Assembly: GCA_027489135.1 (NCBI GenBank)
Contig: JAIYAI010000565.1
Span: 1 to 5,636 of the forward strand
Reading direction: 5' to 3'
Source of the DNA: Acetobacteraceae bacterium
GTDB taxonomy: Bacteria; Pseudomonadota; Alphaproteobacteria; Acetobacterales; Acetobacteraceae
Length of the DNA: 5,636 nucleotides
In this document: positions 1 through 5,617 of the stretch, one piece after another
How positions within the stretch are numbered: the stretch's first letter is position 1
How the letters are laid out: every line of letters begins with the position of its first letter
Made by a program: the position numbers and the translations under genes
The notes under the pieces: model-generated
Told to the model about the DNA's origin: nothing
Seen by the model: the letters and a program-made list of their open reading frames with translations, nothing else
Databases searched by the model: none

Positions 1-460
1 GGGCCTGCCGGCGCGGATCTGCTGGGTCGGGCTGGGCCTCCGGGACAAGCTCGGCCTCGCCTTCAACGAGATGGTGGCGCGCGGCGAGATCGGCCCGATT
101 GTCATCGGGCGCGATCATCTCGACAGCGGCTCCGTCGCCTCCCCGAACCGGGAGACGGAATCGATGCTGGACGGCACCGACGCCGTCTCCGACTGGCCCT
201 TGCTCAATGCGCTGCTGAACACGGCCTCGGGCGCGACATGGGTGTCCATCCATCACGGCGGCGGCGTCGGCCTTGGCTATTCGCAGCATGCCGGCATGGT
301 CATCGTCTGCGACGGCACGGCGGATGCGGCGCGGCGGCTGAAGCGGGTCCTGTGGAACGATCCCGCGACCGGGGTCATGCGCCACGCCGATGCCGGCTAC
401 GACATCGCCGCGGACTGCGCGCGGGCGCATGGGCTGGACCTGCCCATGCTCGGGCGCTGA
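1..460 (+). CDS. hutU: Urocanate hydratase, C-terminal part (5' end outside window)
   Basis: Urocanase converts urocanate to 4-imidazolone-5-propionate, the second step of histidine degradation, in the cytoplasm and with tightly bound NAD+. Reading from base 2, 152 residues are visible before the TGA at 458-460. The family normally has about 550-560 residues, so only the last quarter or so is present. Typical urocanase C-terminal segments are visible: VGLGLRDKLGLAFNEMV, then IGRDHLDSGSVASPNRETE, DAVSDWPLLNALLNTASGATWVS and the glycine-rich HHGGGVGLGYSQHAGMV. The NAD-binding core and the catalytic residues of the central domain lie upstream of the window, so integrity of the whole gene cannot be judged. 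The ATG at 71 is internal, because conserved urocanase sequence continues upstream of it to the window edge. hutH follows on the same strand 528 bases later, but an opposite-strand gene lies between them, so hutU is probably not in the same tight unit as hutH-hutI. Confidence 0.97.
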   Translation, partial: GLPARICWVGLGLRDKLGLAFNEMVARGEIGPIVIGRDHLDSGSVASPNRETESMLDGTDAVSDWPLLNALLNTASGATWVSIHHGGGVGLGYSQHAGMVIVCDGTADAARRLKRVLWNDPATGVMRHADAGYDIAADCARAHGLDLPMLGR

Positions 461-497
461 GGCGGCGATGCGCGCGCACCCCGTCAGCCCCGCGCCA

Positions 498-881
498 TCA
501 GGCGGTGTCGGCCAGCCCGTCCTGCTCGGTCCAGATCACGCGCGCGCTCCGGTGACCGCGCCAGGTGAGCACGATGCGCAGCAGCCGGCCCAGCTCCGCG
601 TGGCGCACGAGTTCCACGATCGGGCTCGAGAGCGGGTGGCCGAAATGCGACTCCACGACCGCATCGGCACGCCCGCCGGGCTGCAGGTCCTGCTGCCAGG
701 CGGCGATCGCCGCCGCCTGGCCGCGCTCCGCGAGCCGCGGGTCGTGCAGATCGAGTTCTCGCCGGAAGGCGTAGTAGCTGCCGACCGTCGCGGACCGCTC
801 GACCTCCGGCGGCGCGGGGGCATGGCGCGGCGCGCCGAAGGTTGCCTTCACCCTGTCCATCACTCCAACGACCACCGTCAT
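498..881 (-). CDS. Hypothetical protein (127 aa) on the opposite strand between hutU and hutH
   Basis: I do not recognise this protein. The reading frame has strong G/C preference at third codon positions, as in the neighbouring genes, and a good Shine-Dalgarno site (GAGGAG, 10 bases before the ATG at 881), so I take it as a real gene. The frame is open further upstream (to about 1013), but that extension overlaps the hutH start and has no comparable ribosome site. A second in-frame ATG (residue 8) has its GGAG only 2 bases away, so it is less likely. The product is soluble in appearance: there is no signal peptide beyond a short hydrophobic MTVVVGV start and no membrane segment. Residues 15-30 are Ala/Pro-rich, residues 36-65 (YYAFRRELDLHDPRL and following) look helical, and residues 85-120 contain alternating hydrophobic stretches (SSPIVELVRHAELGRLLRIVL, then ARVIWTEQDG). 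It does not resemble HutD, HutC or HutG. It ends 37 bases from the hutU stop and diverges from hutH, so a role in histidine use is possible but unsupported. Confidence 0.72.
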   Translation of the reverse strand: MTVVVGVMDRVKATFGAPRHAPAPPEVERSATVGSYYAFRRELDLHDPRLAERGQAAAIAAWQQDLQPGGRADAVVESHFGHPLSSPIVELVRHAELGRLLRIVLTWRGHRSARVIWTEQDGLADTA

Positions 882-891
882 GCTGCTGCCG

Positions 892-897
892 CTCCTC
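892..897 (-). promoter_or_regulatory. Ribosome binding site of the opposite-strand hypothetical gene
   Basis: CTCCTC on the + strand reads GAGGAG on the - strand, 10 bases before the ATG at 881-879. It fixes the start of the 127-residue gene at 881 rather than at the longer open-frame start near 1013 or at the internal ATG at 860. Confidence 0.6.
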
Positions 898-901
898 GCT
901 A

Positions 902-925
902 CGATCGGGCGCGGCGCCCGGATCG
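902..925. repeat. GC-rich imperfect palindrome in the divergent intergenic region
   Basis: The left arm CGATCGGGCGC (902-912) and the right arm GCGCCCGGATCG (914-925) are reverse complements except for one extra base in the right arm, with a single G at the centre. It lies between the start of the opposite-strand gene and the start of hutH, where an operator or an mRNA hairpin could act on either gene. It does not resemble the A/T-rich HutC operators known from other proteobacteria. In DNA this GC-rich, such palindromes also arise by chance. Confidence 0.35.
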
Positions 926-973
926 CGGTGGCGGACCATGCCGCGCCGCGACCAGGCGCTGCATCCCCGTTTT

Positions 974-980
974 GAAGGAG
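974..980 (+). promoter_or_regulatory. Ribosome binding site of hutH
   Basis: GAAGGAG lies 8 bases before the ATG at 989 and is the strongest Shine-Dalgarno match in the window. It decides the hutH start: the same frame is open upstream to about 842, but that stretch lacks a good site and encodes a Cys/Ser/Arg-rich sequence unlike the family. Confidence 0.75.
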
Positions 981-988
981 CAGCGGCG

Positions 989-2479
989 ATGAGCGCTGTG
1001 CCCCAGAGCACACTGCGTGCGGTCATGGAGGGCGCGCCGCTCGCGCTGCCGCCGGACTGGCGCGCGACGGTGCAGCGCGGCGCCGATGCGCTGGCGGCGC
1101 GGCTGGCCGATCCCGCGCCGGTCTATGGGGTGAACACCGGCTTCGGGAAGCTTGCCTCCACGCGCATCCCGGCCGACCAGCTCGCCCAGCTGCAGCTCAA
1201 CCTGCTGCGCAGCCATGCCGCGGGCACGGGCCCGCTGCTGCCACGACCGGTGGTGCGGCTGGTGCTGGCGCTCAAGGCGCTGTCGCTGGCCCGCGGCGCC
1301 TCCGGCGTGCGACCGGTGGTGGTCGAGGCGCTGCTCGCGCTGCTGGCCGCGGATGCGCTGCCGGCCATCCCGGCCAAGGGTTCGGTCGGCGCATCCGGCG
1401 ACCTCGCGCCGCTCGCGCATCTCTCCCTCGTGCTGATCGGCGAGGGTGAGTGCTTCCTCGGCGACGCCGTGCTGCCGGGCGCCGAGGCGCTGGCGCGGAT
1501 CGGCCTCGCCCCGCTGGCACTCGGCCCGAAGGAAGGGCTGGCGCTGCTGAACGGCACGCAGGTCAGCACCGCACTCGCGCTGGCCGCGCTGTTCTCGGCG
1601 GAGACGCTGCTGCGCACGGCGCTGGTCGCCGGGGCGATGTCGGTCGATGCCGCGCGCGGCGCCGACACGCCCTTCGATCCGCGCATCCACGCGCTGCGCG
1701 GCCAGCCCGGGCAGATCCGCGTGGCCGCCACGCTGCGTGCGCTGCTGGCCGGCAGTGCCATCCGCGACAGCCACCGAGAGGGCGATCCGCGCGTGCAGGA
1801 CCCCTATTCGCTGCGCTGCCAGCCGCAGGTCGCCGGCGCCTGCCTCGACCTGCTCGACAGCGCGGCGCAGATGCTGGAGCGGGAGGCGAATGCCGTCACC
1901 GACAACCCGCTGGTGGTGTCGGGGACGGAGGTCCTCTCGGGTGGCAATTTCCATGCCGCCCCCGTCGCCTTCGCCGCCGACATGATCGCGCTGGCGATGG
2001 CCGAGATCGGGTCGATCAGCGAACGCCGCATCGCGCTGCTGACCGACCCCGTGCTCTCCGGCCTGCCCGCCTTCCTGGTGCGGGAGGGCGGGCTGAACAG
2101 CGGCTTCATGATCGCCCAGGTCACCGCCGCCGCGCTGGTCGCCGACAACCGCGCGCTGGCGACGGCGCGCAGCACCGACAGCCTGCCGACCAGCGCGAAC
2201 CAGGAGGACCATGTCAGCATGGCCACCGGCGCCGCGCTCCGCCTGCACGAGATGGCGGAGAACCTGGCGGCGATCCTCTCGATCGAGCTGCTCGCGGCGG
2301 CGCAGGGGCTGGAATTCCATCGCCCCCTGCAGTCGAGCGACCCGATCGAGCAGGCGCATGGCCTGGTGCGCGGCGTCGCCGCAGCCTGGGACGCGGACCG
2401 CGTCATGGCGCCCGACATCGCCGCGGTGAAGGCGCTGGTCGAGCGCGGACGCTTCGCCGCCCTGGTGGAGGCACCCTGA
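989..2479 (+). CDS. hutH: Histidine ammonia-lyase (histidase)
   Basis: This enzyme removes ammonia from L-histidine to form urocanate, the first step of histidine degradation; the active form is a cytoplasmic homotetramer. The protein has 496 residues, close to the usual 500-510. The Ala135-Ser136-Gly137 triad in GSVGASGDLAPLAH is the one that cyclises by itself into the MIO electrophile. Other family active-site segments are present: VYGVNTGFG with Tyr46, YSLRCQPQ with Tyr273 and Arg276, the GNFHA block (318-323), and QEDHVSM with Glu406 in the position of the conserved acid. The GNFHA and QEDH signatures and the hut neighbours favour histidase over phenylalanine or tyrosine ammonia-lyase. 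The ATG at 989 is chosen because GAAGGAG stands 8 bases upstream and the N-terminus then has family length. Its stop overlaps the hutI start by one base (TGATG), so the two are almost certainly co-transcribed and translationally coupled. No key residue is missing. Confidence 0.97.
   Translation: MSAVPQSTLRAVMEGAPLALPPDWRATVQRGADALAARLADPAPVYGVNTGFGKLASTRIPADQLAQLQLNLLRSHAAGTGPLLPRPVVRLVLALKALSLARGASGVRPVVVEALLALLAADALPAIPAKGSVGASGDLAPLAHLSLVLIGEGECFLGDAVLPGAEALARIGLAPLALGPKEGLALLNGTQVSTALALAALFSAETLLRTALVAGAMSVDAARGADTPFDPRIHALRGQPGQIRVAATLRALLAGSAIRDSHREGDPRVQDPYSLRCQPQVAGACLDLLDSAAQMLEREANAVTDNPLVVSGTEVLSGGNFHAAPVAFAADMIALAMAEIGSISERRIALLTDPVLSGLPAFLVREGGLNSGFMIAQVTAAALVADNRALATARSTDSLPTSANQEDHVSMATGAALRLHEMAENLAAILSIELLAAAQGLEFHRPLQSSDPIEQAHGLVRGVAAAWDADRVMAPDIAAVKALVERGRFAALVEAP
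2467..2471 (+). promoter_or_regulatory. Ribosome binding site of hutI inside the hutH end
   Basis: GGAGG lies within the last codons of hutH, 7 bases before the hutI ATG at 2479. It supports the TGATG overlap start and shows that hutI, unlike the two genes after it, keeps its own good Shine-Dalgarno site. Confidence 0.6.
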
Positions 2480-3693
2480 TGTTCGACCGGGTCTGGCTGC
2501 ATGCGAACCTGGCCACGATGGACGACGACGCCATGGGCATCGTCATGGACGGCGCCGTCGCCGCGCGGGATGGCCGCATCGCCTGGGTCGGGCCGCGCGC
2601 GGACCTGCCCGGGCCGGCGGCCGAGACCAGCGACTGCGACGGCGCCTGGATCCTCCCGGGGCTGATCGACTGCCACACCCATCTCGTCTTCGACGGCGAC
2701 CGGTCCGGCGAGTTCGAGCAGCGCCTCGGCGGCGCGACCTACCGCGAGATCGCCGAGGCCGGCGGAGGTATCCTCTACACCACGCGCCAGACCCGCGCGG
2801 CGACGGAGGCGGCGCTGCTCGAGGGCGCGCGCCCGCGCCTCGCCGCGCTGGCAGCCGAGGGCGTGACGACGGTCGAGATCAAGTCAGGCTACGGGCTCGA
2901 CATCGAGACCGAGGTGAAGATGCTGCGCGTCGCCCGTGCGCTGGGCCGGGACGGCGGGCCGGAGATCGTGACGACGCTGCTGGCCGCGCATGCCCTGCCG
3001 CCGGAATGGTCGGGCCGCCGCACTGGTTTCGCGCGCTTCTGCGCCGAGCAGGTCATGCCCGCCGCGATCGCCGCGGGCGTCGTGGACGCCGTCGACTGCT
3101 TCCATGATTCCGTCGGCTTCGACGACGCGCAGACGCGCATCGTGCTCGACGCCGCCCGCGCCGCCGGCCTGCCGGTGAAGCTGCATGCGGACCAGCATTC
3201 CGCCTTCGGCAGCGCACAGCTCGCGGCGGCTTACGGCGCGATCTCGGCCGATCACCTCGAATGCTCGGACGCGGCGGGACTGGCCGCGATGGCGCGGTCC
3301 GGAACCGTCGCGGTGCTGCTGCCGGGCGCGACCTACTTCCTGCGGATGGATCGCCACCCCGACGTCGCGGCGATGCGCCGGGCCGGGGTGCGCATGGCCA
3401 TCGCCTCGGATATGAACCCTGGCTCCTGTCCCGCGAGATCGCTGCTGTTGATGCTCAACCTGGCCTGCACCCTGTTCCGCCTGACCGTGCCGGAGGCCCT
3501 GCTGGGCGTCACCCGCCATGCCGCGGCGGCGCTTGGCCTGTCCGACCGCGGCGTGCTGCGGGCTGGGCTGCGCTGCGACCTCGCGCTCTACCGCGTCACC
3601 CGACCGGCAGAGCTCTGCTACTGGATCGGGGGGAATCCCTGCGTCGGCAGCGTGGTGGCAGGGCGCGTGTCCCACGGGCTCTCCGCCCGATGA
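2479..3693 (+). CDS. hutI: Imidazolonepropionase
   Basis: HutI hydrolyses 4-imidazolone-5-propionate to N-formimino-L-glutamate, the third step of histidine degradation. It is a cytoplasmic metalloenzyme of the amidohydrolase superfamily. The 404 residues match the usual 400-420. A small N-terminal beta-sandwich part (about 1-60) leads into the barrel at ILPGLIDCHTHLVFDGDR. His66 and His68 form the HxH metal pair, His236 in KLHADQHS and Asp311 in ASDMNPGS are the other expected metal ligands, and His259 in SADHLE is a likely substrate or catalytic residue. The IKSGYGLD block (134-141) and the SDMNPGSCP block are characteristic of HutI rather than other amidohydrolases. Residue 239 (three after His236) is Gln, where the Bacillus enzyme has Glu; I believe Gln is common in proteobacteria but cannot check. 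The start is the ATG sharing one base with the hutH stop and preceded by GGAGG. Its stop overlaps the next start (ATGA). Confidence 0.96.
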   Translation: MFDRVWLHANLATMDDDAMGIVMDGAVAARDGRIAWVGPRADLPGPAAETSDCDGAWILPGLIDCHTHLVFDGDRSGEFEQRLGGATYREIAEAGGGILYTTRQTRAATEAALLEGARPRLAALAAEGVTTVEIKSGYGLDIETEVKMLRVARALGRDGGPEIVTTLLAAHALPPEWSGRRTGFARFCAEQVMPAAIAAGVVDAVDCFHDSVGFDDAQTRIVLDAARAAGLPVKLHADQHSAFGSAQLAAAYGAISADHLECSDAAGLAAMARSGTVAVLLPGATYFLRMDRHPDVAAMRRAGVRMAIASDMNPGSCPARSLLLMLNLACTLFRLTVPEALLGVTRHAAAALGLSDRGVLRAGLRCDLALYRVTRPAELCYWIGGNPCVGSVVAGRVSHGLSAR

Positions 3694-4103
3694 GCACACC
3701 CACGCCACCGCAACTCGACGCGATCATCGCGCAGGGCGTGCCACTCGTCTCCGGCTGGGGTGCCACGGTGCTGTCGGCCGAGAAGGGTCATGCCGTCGTC
3801 CGCCTGCCCTTCCGGGAGGATCTGCTGCGCCCGGGCGGCACCGTCTCCGGCCCCGCGCTGATGGGCCTCGCGGACGTCGCGATGTGGGCGGCGCTGCTCA
3901 GCGTCACGGCCGGCAAGGACGAGAGCGTGACCTCCACCATGACGGTGAACTTCCTCCGCCCCGTCTTCGCCAGGCCCGTCATCGCGGAGGCGCGGATCGT
4001 CAAGCGCGGACGGCGGGCGATCTTCGGCGAGGTGCTGATCCGCGCCGAGGACAGCGACGACATCGCCACGCATGTGACGACAACCTGGACCGTGATCGCT
4101 TGA
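3690..4103 (+). CDS. PaaI-like hotdog-fold thioesterase
   Basis: This is a small (137-residue) single-domain hotdog protein of the PaaI/YbgC type, which hydrolyse acyl-CoA or related thioesters in the cytoplasm, usually as tetramers. The signature is visible: LRPGGTVSGPALMGLADVAMW (about 46-66), where the PGG turn, the central helix and Asp62 of LAD correspond to the HGG...LAD active-site region of the family. It is followed by the strand STMTVNFLRPV (82-92) and the final strands ARIVKRGRRAIFGEVLI and ATHVTTTWTVI. The usual His before GG is Pro48 here; substitutions at this point occur in the family. The ATG overlaps the hutI stop by four bases (ATGA) and has no clear Shine-Dalgarno site, so translation probably depends on ribosomes finishing hutI. 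The substrate cannot be read from the sequence. There is no known thioester step in the hut pathway, so its role here is open; phenylacetate genes are not seen nearby, so I do not name it paaI. Confidence 0.88.
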   Translation: MSTPTPPQLDAIIAQGVPLVSGWGATVLSAEKGHAVVRLPFREDLLRPGGTVSGPALMGLADVAMWAALLSVTAGKDESVTSTMTVNFLRPVFARPVIAEARIVKRGRRAIFGEVLIRAEDSDDIATHVTTTWTVIA

Positions 4104-4813
4104 AAACCTTCGTTCTCCTCCACGGTGCCTGGCACGGCGGCTGGTGCTGGCGCGAGGTCGCGTCGCTCTTGCGCGCGCGCGGCCATGCGGTGACCACGCC
4201 GACCCAGACCGGACTCGGCGAGCGCCGGCACCAGTTTTCCGCCGCCATCACCCTGGAGACCTTCGTCCAGGATGTGGTGGAGCACCTGGAAGCCGAGGAG
4301 ATCGAGGACGCGATCCTGGTCGGCCACAGCTTCGGGGGCCTCGGCATCTCCGGCGCGGCGGACCGCGTGCCGGGGCGCATCCGCCACCTCGTCTATCTCG
4401 ACGCCCTCGTGCTGCGGGACGGGCAGGCGCCCTTCGACATCATGCCGGCCGACGTCGTGGCAGCGCGCCGCAGGCTGGCGGCGGAGCAGGGTGGCGGCCT
4501 CTTCATCCCGATCCCCCCCGTCTCCGCCTTCGGGGTGCCGGAGGACCATCCGCTGGCCCCCTGGATGCGCCGGCGGATGACGCCCCATCCGCTGTCCACC
4601 TACGAGACGCCGCTGCGCCTGCGCCACCCGGTCGGCAACGGCCTGCCGCGCACCTACATCGCCGCCGCCGATCCGGCCTATCCCGCGCTGGCCGCCATCC
4701 AGGCGCGGCTGCGCGCCGAACCGGGCTGGACCTGGCGGGAGATCGCCACCGGCCACAACGCCATGGTGACGGCGCCTGAGGCGCTTGCCGAGATGTTGAG
4801 GGGGTTAAGCTGA
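4100..4813 (+). CDS. Alpha/beta-hydrolase, EstC / methylesterase-like
   Basis: This is an alpha/beta-hydrolase of 237 residues resembling the family of small esterases that includes plant methylesterases, hydroxynitrile lyases and bacterial EstC-type enzymes. The N-terminus begins directly with the first core strand and oxyanion-hole motif (FVLLHGAWHGGWCW, 4-17). The nucleophile elbow is GHSFGG with Ser77. His219 in TGHNAM is the catalytic His, and Asp191 in IAAADPAYP is a likely acid. A cap region spans roughly 105-180. There is no signal peptide, so it should act in the cytoplasm. The start is most likely TTG at 4100, which makes a TTGA overlap with the thioesterase stop and places the family motif at the expected distance; there is no in-frame ATG before residue 114, and no Shine-Dalgarno site is apparent. 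The overlap indicates an operon with the thioesterase and hutHI. The substrate is unknown; ester hydrolysis is the most likely activity. Confidence 0.87.
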   Translation: MKTFVLLHGAWHGGWCWREVASLLRARGHAVTTPTQTGLGERRHQFSAAITLETFVQDVVEHLEAEEIEDAILVGHSFGGLGISGAADRVPGRIRHLVYLDALVLRDGQAPFDIMPADVVAARRRLAAEQGGGLFIPIPPVSAFGVPEDHPLAPWMRRRMTPHPLSTYETPLRLRHPVGNGLPRTYIAAADPAYPALAAIQARLRAEPGWTWREIATGHNAMVTAPEALAEMLRGLS

Positions 4814-4837
4814 CAGTGAGATCGGCCGCCATCGAAG

Positions 4838-4864
4838 ATTGCGGAAAGATTGATCTTCCGCAAT
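4838..4864. repeat. Inverted repeat (9-bp perfect arms) upstream of the CBS-BON gene
   Basis: ATTGCGGAA (4838-4846) and TTCCGCAAT (4856-4864) are exact reverse complements around a 9-base centre. The centre can pair further (GAT with ATC), leaving one bulged A. No T-run follows on the + strand, so it is not a standard rho-independent terminator for the hut operon. It may be an operator for the CBS-BON gene or a hairpin at the 3' end of the upstream mRNA. Confidence 0.55.
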
Positions 4865-4906
4865 GCGGAGCCCGTGGCGGCGACCCATCCTCGATGCTGG
4901 ATAGCC

Positions 4907-4912
4907 GAGGAG
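4907..4912 (+). promoter_or_regulatory. Ribosome binding site of the CBS-BON gene
   Basis: GAGGAG lies 9 bases before the ATG at 4922. It sets the start there rather than at the in-frame ATG at 4850, which would add 24 residues unlike the family and would place the start codon inside the inverted repeat. Confidence 0.65.
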
Positions 4913-4921
4913 CGAACGGCC

Positions 4922-5617
4922 ATGAACGCCGCCGACATCATGACAAGCAGCCTCTTGACCCTGACGCCGGAGATGAGCGTTGGGCAGGCAGCGGAGATGC
5001 TCGCCGCCAGGGGCGTGTCGGGCGCGCCTGTGCTCGATGCGGAGGGACGACTGCTCGGCATGCTGACCGAGGGAGACCTCATTCGACGCCTTGCCGCCGC
5101 TCGGGACGAACCGATTTCGTGGTTCCTCGGCCTCTTCGCCGCGGCGCCGGCGCAGGCCGACCACTATGCGCGCAGCCATGGCCGCCGGGTCCGCGACATC
5201 ATGACGACCGGGGTCGAGACCGTCACCGAAGCAACGCCGGTGGCCGAGGTGGCAGCACTGCTGGAGCGGCGCCGGATCCGGCGTGTGCCCGTGATGCGGC
5301 AGGACAGGATGGTCGGGGTCGTCTCGCGTGCAGACCTGGTGCGCAAGAGCCTCAGCGAGCCGCCTGCGTCGGGATCCGAGGACGCCACCGACCGCGAGAT
5401 CGCCAGCGCCCTGCGCCGGGCGATGCGGGAGCAGCCCTGGATCGACGCCTACTGGGTCTTTCCTCAGGTCCGCGACGGCGTCGTCACCTTCAACGGCTTC
5501 TGCCGGTCGGAGGAGGTGCAGCGCGGCCTTCGCGTCCTGGCGGAAGCGATCCCGGGCGTGCGCGAGGTCAAGGTAGCGACTGCGCCGACGCCGCGCTTCC
5601 GCATCGGGACGCCCTGA
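4922..5617 (+). CDS. CBS domain pair with C-terminal BON domain
   Basis: This is a 231-residue cytoplasmic protein without signal peptide or membrane segment. CBS domain 1 (about 4-58) begins with ADIMTSSLLTLTPEMSVGQAAEML and ends GMLTEGDLIRRL. A linker (59-88, with SWFLGLF and SHGRR) of the kind seen in this family leads to CBS domain 2 (about 89-144), beginning RDIMTTGVETVTEATPVAEVAALL and ending GVVSRADLVR. A BON domain follows (about 157-224), with DREIASALRRAM, then the strand DGVVTFNGFCRSEEVQRGL and the terminal PGVREVKV. CBS pairs usually bind adenosine nucleotides such as AMP or ATP and act as energy sensors; BON domains are linked to binding of membranes or other ligands, though here the domain is intracellular. 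The partner is unknown. The gene starts 108 bases after the hydrolase, has its own GAGGAG ribosome site and probably its own control, so I do not assign it to the hut operon. Other members of this architecture are often annotated as stress or inosine-monophosphate-dehydrogenase-like proteins, but it has no catalytic domain. Confidence 0.92.
   Translation: MNAADIMTSSLLTLTPEMSVGQAAEMLAARGVSGAPVLDAEGRLLGMLTEGDLIRRLAAARDEPISWFLGLFAAAPAQADHYARSHGRRVRDIMTTGVETVTEATPVAEVAALLERRRIRRVPVMRQDRMVGVVSRADLVRKSLSEPPASGSEDATDREIASALRRAMREQPWIDAYWVFPQVRDGVVTFNGFCRSEEVQRGLRVLAEAIPGVREVKVATAPTPRFRIGTP

Larger units (their letters stand above)
989..4813 (+). other. Probable operon: hutH-hutI-thioesterase-hydrolase
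   Basis: Four same-strand genes are joined without any gap. hutH and hutI share one base (TGATG at 2477-2481), hutI and the thioesterase share four (ATGA at 3690-3693), and the thioesterase and hydrolase share four (TTGA at 4100-4103). Such overlaps usually mean a single mRNA with coupled translation. A promoter would be expected between 882 and 988, but I cannot recognise -35 and -10 boxes there. Confidence 0.8.
4814..4921 (+). other. Intergenic region before the CBS-BON gene
   Basis: These 108 bases separate the hydrolase stop from the ATG at 4922. The stretch around 4831-4864 is less GC-rich than the surrounding genes, as expected for a control region. It holds an inverted repeat (listed separately) and, near the start of the CBS-BON gene, its ribosome site. 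CTGACA at 4810-4815 followed 18 bases later by GAAGAT is only a weak match to a sigma-70 promoter. The open frame from 4850 into the CBS gene has no ribosome site and is taken as leader, not protein. Confidence 0.5.

Noticed and set aside
461..497. Possible bidirectional terminator between hutU and the convergent small gene
   Set aside because: The 37 bases contain only short GC-rich pairings (such as GGCG with CGCC) and no T-run on either strand, so no terminator can be supported.
842..988. N-terminal extension of hutH (49 residues)
   Set aside because: It would overlap the opposite-strand gene, is rich in Cys, Ser and Arg, lacks a good ribosome site and exceeds the family length.
899..2359. 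Long open frame (486 codons) on the - strand opposite hutH
   Set aside because: It is antisense to a gene with complete histidase motifs. Its Arg/Gln/Gly-rich product shows no domain, as expected for a mirror frame in GC-rich DNA.
1450..2478. Upstream extension of the hutI frame across most of hutH
   Set aside because: The extension is Arg/Ala-rich, overlaps hutH in another frame and lacks a ribosome site; the real hutI start at 2479 has GGAGG and matches family length.
3518..4099. Upstream extension of the hydrolase frame through hutI and the thioesterase
   Set aside because: It runs out of frame through two well-supported genes and has Arg-rich, domain-free sequence; the hydrolase fold begins right after the TTG at 4100.
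3788..4756. 322-codon open frame on the - strand opposite the thioesterase and hydrolase
   Set aside because: It is antisense to two genes with clear active-site motifs and has no recognisable domain.
4850..4854. TTGAT half-site as an FNR-type box
   Set aside because: The required ATCAA partner after a 4-base spacer is absent, so the match is not sufficient.
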